Assembly (NCBI RefSeq): GCF_021044825.1
Contig: NZ_JAJNOC010000006.1
Location: 62,001-126,000 of the forward strand
Length of the DNA stretch: 64,000 bases
Reading direction: 5' to 3'
DNA from: Massilia phyllostachyos
GTDB taxonomy: Bacteria; Pseudomonadota; Gammaproteobacteria; Burkholderiales; Burkholderiaceae_D
Part shown: in pieces, positions 17,964 through 26,706 of the stretch
How the letters are laid out: every line of letters begins with the position of its first letter
Numbering within the stretch: the stretch's first letter is position 1
Program-made: the position numbers and the translations under genes
Notes under the pieces: model-generated
The model's input: the letters and a program-made list of their open reading frames with translations, nothing else
What the model was told of the DNA's origin: nothing
Database searches by the model: none

Positions 17964-18857
17964 TCAGTCCGGCTTGCGCGGCTGGAAGCGCACGATGGCT
18001 TCGCCGGATGCCGTCACCCGTGGCGCCGGACGGAAGGCGTGGCCATAGATGACCTCGAAGGTCAGGCCGAGCTTGCCGTCCGGACGCCGCCCCGCCTCCA
18101 GGGCATCGAGCATGCGCTGCCAGGCCGCGCGCCCGACCAGCCCCTGCCTGCGCGTGGCCAGCGGATTGCCGCCGATCGCGCGCACGTCCGCAAGCAGGCT
18201 GGCCGCCGTATCGTAGGTGACGGTAATACGCTCCATGTCCATCACCGGCGTGGAAAAGCCCGCCTCCACCAGCTGGTCGCCGAAATCGTGCATGTCGACG
18301 AAGGGCAAGGTGTGCGGCGTCTCGTCCATGGCGGCGAAGGCGCTGCGCAGTTCGGTGAAAGTATCGGGGCCAAAGTTCGAGAACATCAGCAAGCCATCCA
18401 CGCGCAGCACGCGGCGCCACTCGGCGAACACGCGGTCGGGTTGCGGATGCCAGTGCAGCGCCAGGTTCGACCACAGCAGGTCGAGCGAGTTCGCCCCGAA
18501 GGGCAGCTGGCCGAAGTCCCCGCACAGGATGTCGACGCCGGCCTTGGCCGGCAGCAAACGGCTGAGCATCTGGTTCAGCGAACGGGTGCTCGGGGCCGGC
18601 GCCCTGGCGGCGGCCGCCATCGCCGGCGCCGCATCGATGCCGAGGATCTGGGCCGCAGGATAAGTCTTCTGCAGCAAGGCGAGGTCGGCGCCGGCGCCGC
18701 AGCCGGCATCGAGCACCTGCTTCGGCAGGATCTTCACGAGTTGCAGGCGCTCGTGCATGCGGGTGGCGATCTCGCGGCGCAGGAAGTCGGACGGGGCGAC
18801 GCGCTCCGGGCGGGCGAACAGGGTGCGGACGCGATCGGGGTCGATCGGCGCGCTCAT
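17964..18857 (-). CDS. bioC: BioC-type malonyl-ACP O-methyltransferase
   Basis: About 297 residues, class I SAM-dependent methyltransferase. Motif I is VLDAGCGAGADLALL, followed by the acidic end of strand 2 (LGIDAAPAMA) and the post-motif LLWSNLALHWHPQPDRVFAEWRRVLR, which is characteristic of BioC. It would methylate malonyl-ACP to start pimeloyl (biotin) synthesis. Similar putative methyltransferases sit alone in many Burkholderiales beside comF. Start is uncertain: ATG 18857 (MSAPIDPDRVRTLFARPER) matches the family start I remember; ATG 18884 is nine codons upstream. No other biotin gene is adjacent. Confidence 0.8.
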   Translation of the reverse strand: MSAPIDPDRVRTLFARPERVAPSDFLRREIATRMHERLQLVKILPKQVLDAGCGAGADLALLQKTYPAAQILGIDAAPAMAAAARAPAPSTRSLNQMLSRLLPAKAGVDILCGDFGQLPFGANSLDLLWSNLALHWHPQPDRVFAEWRRVLRVDGLLMFSNFGPDTFTELRSAFAAMDETPHTLPFVDMHDFGDQLVEAGFSTPVMDMERITVTYDTAASLLADVRAIGGNPLATRRQGLVGRAAWQRMLDALEAGRRPDGKLGLTFEVIYGHAFRPAPRVTASGEAIVRFQPRKPD

Positions 18858-18945
18858 CTTGGAAGGGGATTGTGGTGCGGCCATGGTGGTGAAGCGGACA
18901 AATGAGATAATGGCGGAGTGTACATGGTTGCGCATAGTTCAGCCG

Positions 18946-19689
18946 ATGCCCATGCTTTCCCCGACATCTCGCCTGCGCGCCCTGCCCCGGCTATTGCTGC
19001 AGGCCTTGCTGCCCTCCAGCTGCGCGCTGTGCGGCGCGGTGCAGGACGCGGCGGTGTGCCGGGCCTGCTCGCTGGCCTATGCCGCTGGAGGACGTCCGCG
19101 TTGCCCTTGCTGCGCCAACCCGGCCGCCGCCGGCGACACCGGGCGGCATTGCGGCGCCTGCCTGGCCGACGCGCCGGCCTTCGACGCCACCGTCGCCGCC
19201 TGCGACTATGCGGCGCCGCTCGACAGCCTGGTGCTGGGATTGAAATTCAGCGCCCGGCTGGCGCTGGCGCCCTGGATGGCGGCGCGGCTGCGCAAGGCGG
19301 CCCTGGCAAGCGGCGCTCCCCTGCCCGACCTGCTGTGCGCGGTGCCGCTGGGGCCGCGCAGGCTGGTCGAACGCGGCTACAACCAGGCGCTGGAGGTGGC
19401 GCGCCCGCTGGCGCAAGGACTCGGCATCCCGCTCGCGCCGCGCCTGCTCGAGCGCGTGCTCGAGACGGCGGCCCAGTCGGGGGTGGCGCCCGGCGAACGG
19501 CGCCGCAACGTGCGCGGCGCCTTTGCGCTGGCGGACGGACAGCTGCCGCTGGCGGGACGGCATGTCGGCGTGGTGGACGACGTCATGACCAGTGGCCACA
19601 CACTCGATGAACTGGCCGGCGTATTGAAAGCCGCCGGCGCGGCGCGCGTGACGAACTTCGTGTTCGCCCGCACCCCGCCCCATGCATAG
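18946..19689 (+). CDS. ComF family phosphoribosyltransferase-like protein
   Basis: 247 residues. The N-terminus carries a zinc-finger-like set of cysteines (CALCGAV, CRACSLAY, CPCCANP, CGACLAD), the double-zinc-ribbon region of ComF proteins; the C-terminus is a type I phosphoribosyltransferase domain with the PRPP motif VGVVDDVMTSGHTLDE and the RGYNQALEVARPLA block. ComF is required for DNA uptake in competent bacteria, though its biochemical role is unclear. It is divergent from bioC and 17 bp upstream of trmL. Confidence 0.92.
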   Translation: MPMLSPTSRLRALPRLLLQALLPSSCALCGAVQDAAVCRACSLAYAAGGRPRCPCCANPAAAGDTGRHCGACLADAPAFDATVAACDYAAPLDSLVLGLKFSARLALAPWMAARLRKAALASGAPLPDLLCAVPLGPRRLVERGYNQALEVARPLAQGLGIPLAPRLLERVLETAAQSGVAPGERRRNVRGAFALADGQLPLAGRHVGVVDDVMTSGHTLDELAGVLKAAGAARVTNFVFARTPPHA

Positions 19690-19706
19690 CCATTAGGAGA
19701 AAGATT

Positions 19707-20177
19707 TTGTTCCACGTCGTCCTGGTCGAACCGGAAATCCCGCCGAATACCGGCAACGTCATCCGCCTGTGCGCGAACACCGGCGTGCAATTGCACCTGA
19801 TCGAGCCGCTCGGCTTTCCTCTCGACGACGCCAAGATGCGCCGCGCCGGTCTCGATTACCACGACTATGCGACCATGAAGGTGCACAAGAACTGGGAAGC
19901 ATTCCTGGCGGATGCCAAACCGGACCCGGCGCGCATGTTCGCGCTCACCACCCACGGCTCCGCGCCGTTTGCGGACGCGGCATTCCAGCCGGGCGACGTG
20001 TTCGTCTTCGGCGCCGAATCGCGCGGCCTCGACCCGGCCCTGCGCGAGACCTTCCCACTCGGCCAGCGCATCCGCCTGCCGATGATGCCCGACAACCGCA
20101 GCCTGAATCTTTCCAATACGGTGGCGGTCGTGGTGTACGAGGCCTGGCGCCAGAACGGTTACGCCGGCGGCGCGTGA
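19707..20177 (+). CDS. trmL: tRNA (cytidine(34)-2'-O)-methyltransferase
   Basis: 156 residues of the SPOUT superfamily. The motifs PEIPPNTGNVIRLCANTG, FGAESRGLDP and the trefoil-knot block RLPMMPDNRSLNLSNTVAVVVYEAWRQ are those of TrmL, which methylates the wobble ribose of tRNA-Leu. The start is a TTG at 19707 with AGGAGA six bases upstream; no in-frame ATG exists before the first conserved residues. It lies 17 bp after comF and its 3' end overlaps the convergent esterase gene by 19 bp. Confidence 0.95.
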   Translation: MFHVVLVEPEIPPNTGNVIRLCANTGVQLHLIEPLGFPLDDAKMRRAGLDYHDYATMKVHKNWEAFLADAKPDPARMFALTTHGSAPFADAAFQPGDVFVFGAESRGLDPALRETFPLGQRIRLPMMPDNRSLNLSNTVAVVVYEAWRQNGYAGGA

Positions 20178-21349
20178 ACTCCGCCCCGCGCGCCGAACAC
20201 GCCGCCGGCGAAGACCTTGTCGTGGAAGCGTTCGCCGATCAGGCGGTGCGCTTCGGCGTCGGGGTGCAGTTCGTCCGGCAGCGGCAGGCGCGCATTATCT
20301 TGCTCACCGTATAGCTCCCTGCCGTCCAGATAGTGGATGGCAGCGTCGTGTTGCGCCCGTTCGCGCACGATCTGTTCCAGCTGGGCGCGGATGACGGCCA
20401 GCGTCAGCTTGCCTTGCCGGACTTCGGCCTCGGTGCCCGTCGTACGGAAGCGCAACTGCCCTTTGGCCAAGGATTTGCCGTCGACCAGCGTCGGGCCCGG
20501 GTTGTTTTCATGGATCGGGCAAAACACCGGCGAGATCACCAGCAAGGGCGTGCTCGGATGGCCTTCCCGGATCGTATCGAGGAAACCATGCACCGCCGGA
20601 CCAAAGGCGCGCAGGCGCATCAGGTCGAGGTTCACCAGGTTGATGCCGATCTTGAGACTGATCAGGTCAGCCTCCAGGTCGCGGATCGTGCGCGCCGTGA
20701 ACGGGTCCAACAGTGCGCTGCCGCCGAAACCGAGGTTGAGCAAATCGACGCCGGCGCGGCCGGCCGCCACCGCTGGCCAGATGCCGGTGGGGTGCGTTGC
20801 GTTTGAACCCTGGCTGATCGAACTGCCGTGGTGCAGCCAGCGGCGCTTGCCCGCGCGCGGCAGGGGTGCGATCGGCGCATCCGCATGCAGCGCCACCAGT
20901 TCGGTGGTTTCGTCGTGCGGGAGCCAGAGTTCGACCATTTTGTCGCCCTCCGGCAAGTCGGCGAAGCGCAGGGTTTGCGGTGTGCCGGGCTCGACGGTGG
21001 TCGCGCCGCTCACCATGTCGATGTGCAAGATCGTGCCGCTCGCCGCGCTGGCTTGCTGCAGCAAGACGCCGTCGACCAGCAGGTCGACCACGCCGTCCGG
21101 CCGCGGCGCCATGGCGCGGTAGCGGCGCTTGGTGGGCAGGGTCACCAGTTCGACCATGCTGGCCGTGGTGCGGAAGGCCAGGCGCACGCCGGAAGGCTGC
21201 GACTGCGCCATCGCCAGCTGCGCATCCCGGCACTGCGCGCGCGCCCAGACCGGCAGGCGGTGCGGCAGGACGCCTGCCTCGGTATGCTCGAGCTCGACTG
21301 CACCGTGGATCAGCGTCGGCGGGATGGGGGAAATCGTGAACATGGTCAT
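20159..21349 (-). CDS. SGNH/GDSL-type hydrolase with N-terminal beta-sandwich domain
   Basis: 396 residues with no signal peptide. An N-terminal beta-rich domain (about 1-165) precedes an SGNH hydrolase domain (about 168-385). The nucleophile block is HHGSSISQGSNATHP, block II has the Gly in LNLGFGGSALLDP, block III the Asn-like ISLKIGINLVN and block V the D-x-x-H (LPDELHPDAEAH). Likely an esterase or lipase-like deacetylase; substrate unknown. A GAGAGG site stands seven bases before ATG 21349; the second Met (21343) is an alternative. Confidence 0.85.
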   Translation of the reverse strand: MTMFTISPIPPTLIHGAVELEHTEAGVLPHRLPVWARAQCRDAQLAMAQSQPSGVRLAFRTTASMVELVTLPTKRRYRAMAPRPDGVVDLLVDGVLLQQASAASGTILHIDMVSGATTVEPGTPQTLRFADLPEGDKMVELWLPHDETTELVALHADAPIAPLPRAGKRRWLHHGSSISQGSNATHPTGIWPAVAAGRAGVDLLNLGFGGSALLDPFTARTIRDLEADLISLKIGINLVNLDLMRLRAFGPAVHGFLDTIREGHPSTPLLVISPVFCPIHENNPGPTLVDGKSLAKGQLRFRTTGTEAEVRQGKLTLAVIRAQLEQIVRERAQHDAAIHYLDGRELYGEQDNARLPLPDELHPDAEAHRLIGERFHDKVFAGGVFGARGGVHAPPA

Positions 21350-21439
21350 GTGGCGGCCTCTCGAAGGGAGGCGCGATTTTTCCCAAGGCCGGCGGCTTTG
21401 TCAATCAAAGGCCACGGGTGAGGGAGAGGACATTCTTCG

Positions 21440-21458
21440 CAGCAATGTTACATTGTTG
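21440..21458. promoter_or_regulatory. Dyad upstream of the PEP-CTERM gene
   Basis: CAGCAATGT, one base, ACATTGTTG: an inverted repeat matching at 8 of 9 positions, about 110 bp upstream of the PEP-CTERM gene start. A repressor or activator site is possible; no binding protein can be named. Confidence 0.35.
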
Positions 21459-21570
21459 CGCCATCAAGACACAATGCAAAAATGTGAGCCGGAGCACAGC
21501 AAAGCTGACTAGCGCAGGAGTAGGCTGGTCACGTAACACATTGATTGGCGCCATTTGCTCGAGGTATCAC

Positions 21571-22125
21571 ATGAAAAAGTTGCTTTCCACCGGCGCCCTG
21601 CTGCTTTGCTGCACCGCTGCCCATGCTGACCCCATCTCGTGGGGATTTTCCTTCAACGGCTTCTACGACAGCGTGTCGAACAGCTTCCTGCCTGATGAAG
21701 TGATTTCCGGATCGTTCAAAGGGAATGATCTGGACAACGACGGCCTGCTGGAGAAAGACGAGCTGCTGTCGCTCGTGGTCGGCGAGCTCGATTATGTCGC
21801 CTGCGCACCGACCAGCAATACCTATTATTTCTGCGGCGCGACCGGGTTTTCCTTTTCTCCCGACAGCGGACTACACTTCAGCGTCGGCAGCTATGGCATC
21901 GACCCCGAAGGCTGGGTCGGCGGCGGCCGCCTGATCACGACCGGCGACCAGCATTATGCCTATGAGTTCAATCCGGCCACGACGACCGAGCGGCATCTGT
22001 ACTGGACCAGCGAGACGCAATTGACCATGATGTCGCAGGCGCCGGAGCCGCATACCTGGCTGATGCTGGTGGCCGGCCTGCTCGGGCTGGGTTGGCGTGC
22101 AAAGCGCTCGGAGCGCTTTTCGTAA
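21571..22125 (+). CDS. PEP-CTERM sorting domain protein
   Basis: 184 residues: signal peptide MKKLLSTGALLLCCTAAHA, a mature domain without recognised fold containing an acidic D-x-D-N-D-G (NDLDNDGLLEKDE) loop resembling a calcium site, and a C-terminal PEP-CTERM tripartite tail: PEP, a membrane helix (TWLMLVAGLLGLGW) and a basic end (RAKRSERF). Such tails are cleaved by exosortase during export, linked to exopolysaccharide and biofilm. A GAGG site precedes ATG 21571. The stop codon TAA overlaps the start of the palindromic element at 22122. Confidence 0.88.
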   Translation: MKKLLSTGALLLCCTAAHADPISWGFSFNGFYDSVSNSFLPDEVISGSFKGNDLDNDGLLEKDELLSLVVGELDYVACAPTSNTYYFCGATGFSFSPDSGLHFSVGSYGIDPEGWVGGGRLITTGDQHYAYEFNPATTTERHLYWTSETQLTMMSQAPEPHTWLMLVAGLLGLGWRAKRSERFS

Positions 22126-22227
22126 GGGTGGGCGGTCCTCCGCCCACGCGTTCATATTCCAAATGAACCGCGTCGTCGCATATTCATCATGTCGTTGAAC
22201 GCGTGGGCGCGGGAGCGCCCACCCTAC
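22122..22227. repeat. GTAGGGTGGGC foldback element, copy A
   Basis: A 106-bp element. The left end forms a hairpin (GTAAGGGTGGGCGG, TCCT, CCGCCCAC); inner arms are CCCACGCGTTCA and GTTGAACGCGTGGG; the right end is GCGCCCACCCTAC, the complement of the left end. It fills the gap between the convergent PEP-CTERM and ygiW genes and its first bases supply the TAA stop of the former. Confidence 0.85.
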
Positions 22228-22231
22228 ATGA

Positions 22232-22648
22232 TTATTTACCGACGACTTTCAGCCCCTTGACTTCGAAGGTCGAATCCCCGAACGTTTCCTTATCGAACTC
22301 GCCGGTCAGCTCGACCACGGTATTCTGGTCGATCGTCACGCCCGCCGGGAAATGCTCGGCGTCGATCTCGACGGTAATCTTGCCGCTCGCGTCGGCGAAT
22401 TCGTAATCCTCGCCGCCCTTGTGGCTGACGATCTTGCCCTGTAGGCGAGCGACCTGGTCGTCCTTGCCCTTGTCCAGCAGATCTTTCGCCTTCATCAGCG
22501 GCACGCTCGACGGCCCGGTGTAGCCGGCCTGTGCGGCTGGGGCGGCCTTGCCGGTCGACGGGCCGGTATAGCCGCTGGTCTGCCCAACGGCGAAGGCCGA
22601 GGCGGCCAGCAGGGTGGTGACGGCGGAAATCTGGAGAATGCGTTTCAT
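22232..22648 (-). CDS. ygiW: YgiW/YdeI family stress-tolerance OB-fold protein
   Basis: 138 residues: a signal peptide, a linker with a duplicated Gly-Tyr-Thr-Gly-Pro-Ser motif (about 26-31 and 42-47), then the periplasmic BOF/OB-fold domain with LQGKIVSHKGGEDYEFADASG and ELTGEFDKE. YgiW proteins contribute to stress and cationic peptide tolerance. In E. coli ygiW neighbours qseBC; here it lies 61 bp downstream of the qseC-like gene on the same strand, reproducing the association. AAGGAG precedes ATG 22648. Confidence 0.88.
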   Translation of the reverse strand: MKRILQISAVTTLLAASAFAVGQTSGYTGPSTGKAAPAAQAGYTGPSSVPLMKAKDLLDKGKDDQVARLQGKIVSHKGGEDYEFADASGKITVEIDAEHFPAGVTIDQNTVVELTGEFDKETFGDSTFEVKGLKVVGK

Positions 22649-22709
22649 GGTGGCTCCTTGGTGTGATTGGCTAACGGGAGCATTACACCCAGCGGACATT
22701 AAACCGATC

Positions 22710-24068
22710 TTAAGATGGCCAATCCAGCGTCACCCCCAGCCCGCGCCCGTCCAGCCCCGGCCCGAAGGCCAGCCCCACACCATGCAGCTCGGCAATACGC
22801 CGTACGATCGACAGTCCCAGGCCGCTGCCGCCCTCCTCCTGGCCCAGCACCCGGAAGAAACGCTCCGTCAGCCGCCGCCGGCTGGCCTCGTCCACGCCAG
22901 GACCATCGTCGCGCACGGCGATCCGCGCGCAGCCCCCATGCAGACCCGCCACGACCTCGACCCGGCTGCCCGCCGGGCAGTAGCGCAGCGCATTGCCGAT
23001 CAGGTTGCGCAGCACGATGCCCAGCATCTGCGGATCTGCCCGTACTGCATCGATCTCGGAGCGCAGCGCCAGGGTGATGCCACGCCGCCCGGCTTCCTGC
23101 GCATACCCGGCCTGCAACTCATCGAAGAGCGGCCGTAACGTCACCTCCTGCCCGGCCAGCTGCGCACGCGCCAGCGGATCGAGGCGCGCCAGCGTGAGCA
23201 GGCTGTCGACCAGCGCCGTCAGCCGTCCAATATCCGTCCGCAGCTTCTGGAACGATGCGGCCAGTTCCGGATGCTGGCGCTGCAGCAGCTGCACGTGCAT
23301 GTGCAGGCCCGCCAGCGGCGTGCGCAGTTCGTGCGCGGCGTCGGCCGTGAAGCGGCGTTCGGCCTGCAGCGCCGCGTCCAGGCGCGCCAGCACGTCGTTC
23401 AAGGCACCCACGATCGGCAGCAGTTCGCGCGGCTGCCCCTGCGCATCCACCTGCGCCAGGTCGTCCGGGGTCTTGGCGCCGATCGCGGCGGCCGTGCGGC
23501 GCAGCGGCGCCAGCACCCGCCCCGTCAGCCACCAGACCACCAGCGCCAGCAGCAGCAGGAAGCCCAGCACCGGCAGCCACAGGGCTTCCGCCAGTTCTTC
23601 CAGGATGTCGAAGCGTTTGTCGAAGCGCTGCCCGACCTGCACCTCGAAGCGGCGCGCCTCGTCGCGCACCACGAACACGCGCCAGCGCTCGTCGTCCACC
23701 ATCAGGTTCGTGAACCCGTGGTCGTCGTCGAAATCGCTCACGAAGGGCCGCGGCGGCGCATCCGCGGTGCGCTGCACCACCCGTCCGCCGGCGACGATCT
23801 GGTACTGCATGTCGACCCGCCGCACCTCGTCGCCATCCAGGGGACTCTGGCGCGCCAGCAGGCCGCGCGCATCGAGGCTGGTCGTGGCCGCCATCAGCAT
23901 ATAGGCCGACTCTTCGAGCGCATCGTCGAACACTTCGCCGGTTTCGCGCCAGGCGATGGTGGTCAGCGTCCCGAGGCTGGCCAGCCACAGCACGGCGCTG
24001 GCGGCCAGGATCGCGGCCAGCAGGCGCCGGCGCAGCGACCAGGGTTTGACGGTATCAGCCCGCGCCAT
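22710..24068 (-). CDS. qseC: Sensor histidine kinase, QseC/PmrB-like
   Basis: 452 residues: membrane helices at about 14-36 and 164-183 enclosing a periplasmic domain of about 125 residues, a short HAMP-like linker, HisKA with His246 (FTADAAHELRTPLAGL), and HATPase_c with N box RNLIGNALRYCP and G boxes DDGPGVD and GGSGLGLSIV. The domain order and AAHELRTPL sequence are typical of the QseC/PmrB group. It overlaps the response regulator gene by 14 bp. Signal unknown; association with ygiW supports an envelope-stress role. Confidence 0.9.
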   Translation of the reverse strand: MARADTVKPWSLRRRLLAAILAASAVLWLASLGTLTTIAWRETGEVFDDALEESAYMLMAATTSLDARGLLARQSPLDGDEVRRVDMQYQIVAGGRVVQRTADAPPRPFVSDFDDDHGFTNLMVDDERWRVFVVRDEARRFEVQVGQRFDKRFDILEELAEALWLPVLGFLLLLALVVWWLTGRVLAPLRRTAAAIGAKTPDDLAQVDAQGQPRELLPIVGALNDVLARLDAALQAERRFTADAAHELRTPLAGLHMHVQLLQRQHPELAASFQKLRTDIGRLTALVDSLLTLARLDPLARAQLAGQEVTLRPLFDELQAGYAQEAGRRGITLALRSEIDAVRADPQMLGIVLRNLIGNALRYCPAGSRVEVVAGLHGGCARIAVRDDGPGVDEASRRRLTERFFRVLGQEEGGSGLGLSIVRRIAELHGVGLAFGPGLDGRGLGVTLDWPS

Positions 24069-24723
24069 CTTCCTTGAGCCTGTAACCGAGCCCGCGCACC
24101 GTCACGATGCTGTCGCTGCCGAACTTCTTGCGCAGGTTGTGGATGTAGACTTCGATCGCATTGCTCTCGACCTCCTCGCCCCAGCCGTACAGGCTTTCCT
24201 CGATCTGCGCACGGGTGACGATGGCGCTGCGCCGCTGCAGGAGCGCCAGCAGCACATGGTATTCGCGCGCGGTCAGGGCCACGGGCTCGCCGTGCAGGCT
24301 GGCCTGGCGCGTTTCCAGGTCAAGCGCGATGCCGGCGTGCGCCAGCACATTGCTGGCCTGGCTGGCGCCGCGCCGTACCGCGGCCCGGATGCGCGCCGAC
24401 ATCTCTTCCAGCTCGAACGGTTTCACGAGGTAGTCGTCGGCTCCCAGGTCCAGGCCCTGGACCCGGTCGGCCAATGCATTGAAGGCGGTGATCAGGAGGA
24501 CCGGCACCGCATTGCCCCTAGCGCGAAGGGATGCGAGCAAGGCGTCGCCCGACAGGCCCGGCAGGCCACGGTCGAGCAGCACGCAGTCGTAGTGGTGGGT
24601 GGCGAGGGCTGTCTGCGCCAGGTCGCCGCGGCGCACCCAGTCGACCGCGTGCTGGTCCAGGCGCAGCCAGGCCTGGATGGTCTCACCCAGCGAGGTGTCG
24701 TCTTCGGCCAGCAGGATGCGCAT
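24055..24723 (-). CDS. qseB: OmpR-family response regulator, QseB/PmrA-like
   Basis: 222 residues: receiver domain (1-115) with acidic pocket EDD at 7-9, phospho-acceptor Asp51 and Lys in VKPFE, followed by a winged-helix OmpR DNA-binding domain (about 125-218) with ALTAREYHVLLALLQRRSAIVTRAQIEE and a C-terminal TVRGLGYRL. It is the partner of the overlapping kinase gene and first gene of the qseB-qseC-ygiW run. Confidence 0.92.
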   Translation of the reverse strand: MRILLAEDDTSLGETIQAWLRLDQHAVDWVRRGDLAQTALATHHYDCVLLDRGLPGLSGDALLASLRARGNAVPVLLITAFNALADRVQGLDLGADDYLVKPFELEEMSARIRAAVRRGASQASNVLAHAGIALDLETRQASLHGEPVALTAREYHVLLALLQRRSAIVTRAQIEESLYGWGEEVESNAIEVYIHNLRKKFGSDSIVTVRGLGYRLKEDGAG

Positions 24724-24767
24724 CGGGGGTCTCGTCGCGTTTCAAGAGGCCCCAAGTGTACACATTC

Positions 24768-26601
24768 TCAACGAGGCGAGAACTTCTGCTCGTATTGCAG
24801 GCGCCAGCTCCGATAGCTCGCGCCGACGGTTTCGCTCTCGCGCAATCCACGTGCGTCGGCGTAGCGCGAGGCGCCGATGCGGTCCGGCGCCAGCAGGTTC
24901 AGGGCCGTGAAGCGCAGGCTGCGCAAGGAGCTGAACTTGTAGAGCGCATACAGTTCGAGGTCGCGCATCGCCGCGCCATAGCGCGACTGGAATACCGAGC
25001 TGCGGGTCCAGCCGCCGGATGCGAAACTGAAGCTGGCGCCGCCCGCAATGGTGCGGCCGCTGTAGTCGGCGCCCAGGTTGGCGCTCCAGCGCGGCTGGCG
25101 GTCGAGCCGGTTGCCGGGGCCGGGCACGGCGTCCACGCTCGACCAGTTGCGGCTGGCGTTGGCGCGCATTTCCAACGGCCAGTCGACTCCCAGGGTTTTC
25201 AACGGCAGCTTGGCTTCCACCGACAGGCTGCGCACCTGCGCATCGCCCTGGTTGATCGGCGCCGAGATCCAGCGCGCGCCGTCGTAGGTGACGGTGCTGC
25301 GGATGAAGTCGCGGATCGCGCGGCTGCTGGCGCCCACCGAGACCAGGCCGCCGGTGGCGAAGTAATGCTCCCATGCCGCATCGACGCCGGTGGCGAGTTC
25401 CGGCCTCAAGGCCGGGTTGCCGACGAAGTCGGGCGAGACCTCGGTGTTGAAGGTCTGGTGGAACAGGGTCGGCACCAGGTTCGACGGCGGCGGTGCGCGG
25501 TAGGTGCGGGTGAGCGCAAGGCGCAGCTGGTCGCCCTTGGCGCCGGGGATCTTCCATACCGTCTGCGCCAATGGACTGAACACGTGGTAGCGCGAGCGGG
25601 CCGGCGCGAAACCGTCGCCCGTGGTGTGCATCCGCACGCCTTCCCAGCGCGCCCCCAGGTAGATCGACCAGCCGGGTCGCACGTCCCACTCGTCCTGCGC
25701 ATATACGGCGAGGCGGTCGAGCGTGGCGGCGAAGCCGTTGTCGAATTCGACGGCCGCGGCGCCGGCCAGGGCACAGTCGCCCCGCACGTCGCGCTGTCGA
25801 TAGCGCCCGCAGCCGGCGTCCCAGCCGAAGGCGAAGGCGTGGTCTTCGATCAGGGGTACCAGGTATTTGCCGGTGCTGGTGACGCCCCGCTCGCGGATGC
25901 TGCTGTCGTCGCGGCTGTCGAGCACCAGTTGCCCTGCGCGGAAACCCTCTCGTGCGATGAAGCGCTCGCTGCGCGCCGCATTGACGCCCAGCTTGGCGTC
26001 GAGCCTTGCGCCTCCCTGCAGCCGCCGGGCCAGCGCCAGCTCGGTGCGCAGGCTGCGGTTGTCGATGGCGAAGTGGGCCGGCATCTCCGGGTAGGGATAG
26101 GCGGGGCCGGCGAAGGTCTCGGTGCGGTTCGCTTCCGTGCCGCGCGAGCGGCCGTCATTGAAGAAGCTCTGCCAGCTGAGGCTATCGCCCTCGGAGAAGG
26201 CCCAGGACAGGCGTGCGTTGGCATTCACGGCGGTGAACCTGCGCTCGTACGCCGAACTGGTTTCGCGCAGTTCGCGCAGCGCGCCGTCCGGCCCCAGCGC
26301 GCGCTCGCGGTCGCGCGCCCAGGTGGTCGGATCGGACCGGGTCAGCGTGGCGCCGACGGTGTGGCTGGCCTTGCCGTTCTTGCCCGAATGGCCCAGCGTG
26401 AGGGCCGGCGTGCGCGCACCGCCGCCGGCGCCGTAGGCCAGCTTGAGCTCCCCGGCGTTCTTCCCCACGCAGGGTATCGGCGTCGGCCTTGAACTCGACG
26501 GTGGCGGGCGCCGGCGCGGCCGGCGTCTGCTGCCAGGCCTGGGCCGGGCCGGACGCGGCGCCGGCGAGGGTGGCGATGGCGATCGTGAAGCGGTGCTGCA
26601 T
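24768..26601 (-). pseudogene. TonB-dependent receptor remnant lacking the plug domain (deletion plus frameshift)
   Basis: The signal peptide and first mature residues (MQHRFTIAIATLAGAASGPA..., then PATVEFKADADTLRGEE) are in one frame from ATG 26601. The beta-barrel, starting about GELKLAYGAGGGARTPAL (from 26453) and ending with the C-terminal QYEQKFSPR, is in another frame. Intact relatives carry a plug domain of roughly 110-130 residues between these parts; here it is absent. The barrel is otherwise open for about 560 codons. A deletion with loss of frame is the simplest reading; a sequencing or assembly error could explain the frame but not the missing domain. Confidence 0.8.
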
Positions 26602-26625
26602 CTCGTCTTCTCCTCGGGACCGGAA

Positions 26626-26643
26626 ATAGACAAAGATGTCTAT
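26626..26643. promoter_or_regulatory. Palindrome ATAGACA-N4-TGTCTAT, candidate operator
   Basis: A perfect 18-bp dyad (7-bp arms, N4 spacer) 25 bp upstream of the TonB receptor remnant. A related dyad lies at 26691-26706. Confidence 0.55.
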
Positions 26644-26690
26644 ATCCAGTCGCCATACTGCATCTCCCGCCTGTAGCCGTCAAGGGTAAC

Positions 26691-26706
26691 TAGACTATAA
26701 TGTCTA
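26691..26706. promoter_or_regulatory. Second palindrome TAGAC-TATAAT-GTCTA overlapping a -10 box
   Basis: A perfect 5-bp-arm dyad whose N6 centre is exactly TATAAT. Its half-sites match those of the site at 26626, 64 bp away. A regulator bound here would occlude a possible -10 element. No good -35 box is visible on either strand. Confidence 0.5.

Noticed and set aside
24531..26492. 653-codon plus-strand frame over the TonB receptor remnant
   Set aside because: Composition typical of an antisense shadow; the minus-strand barrel has family motifs even though its 5' end is broken.
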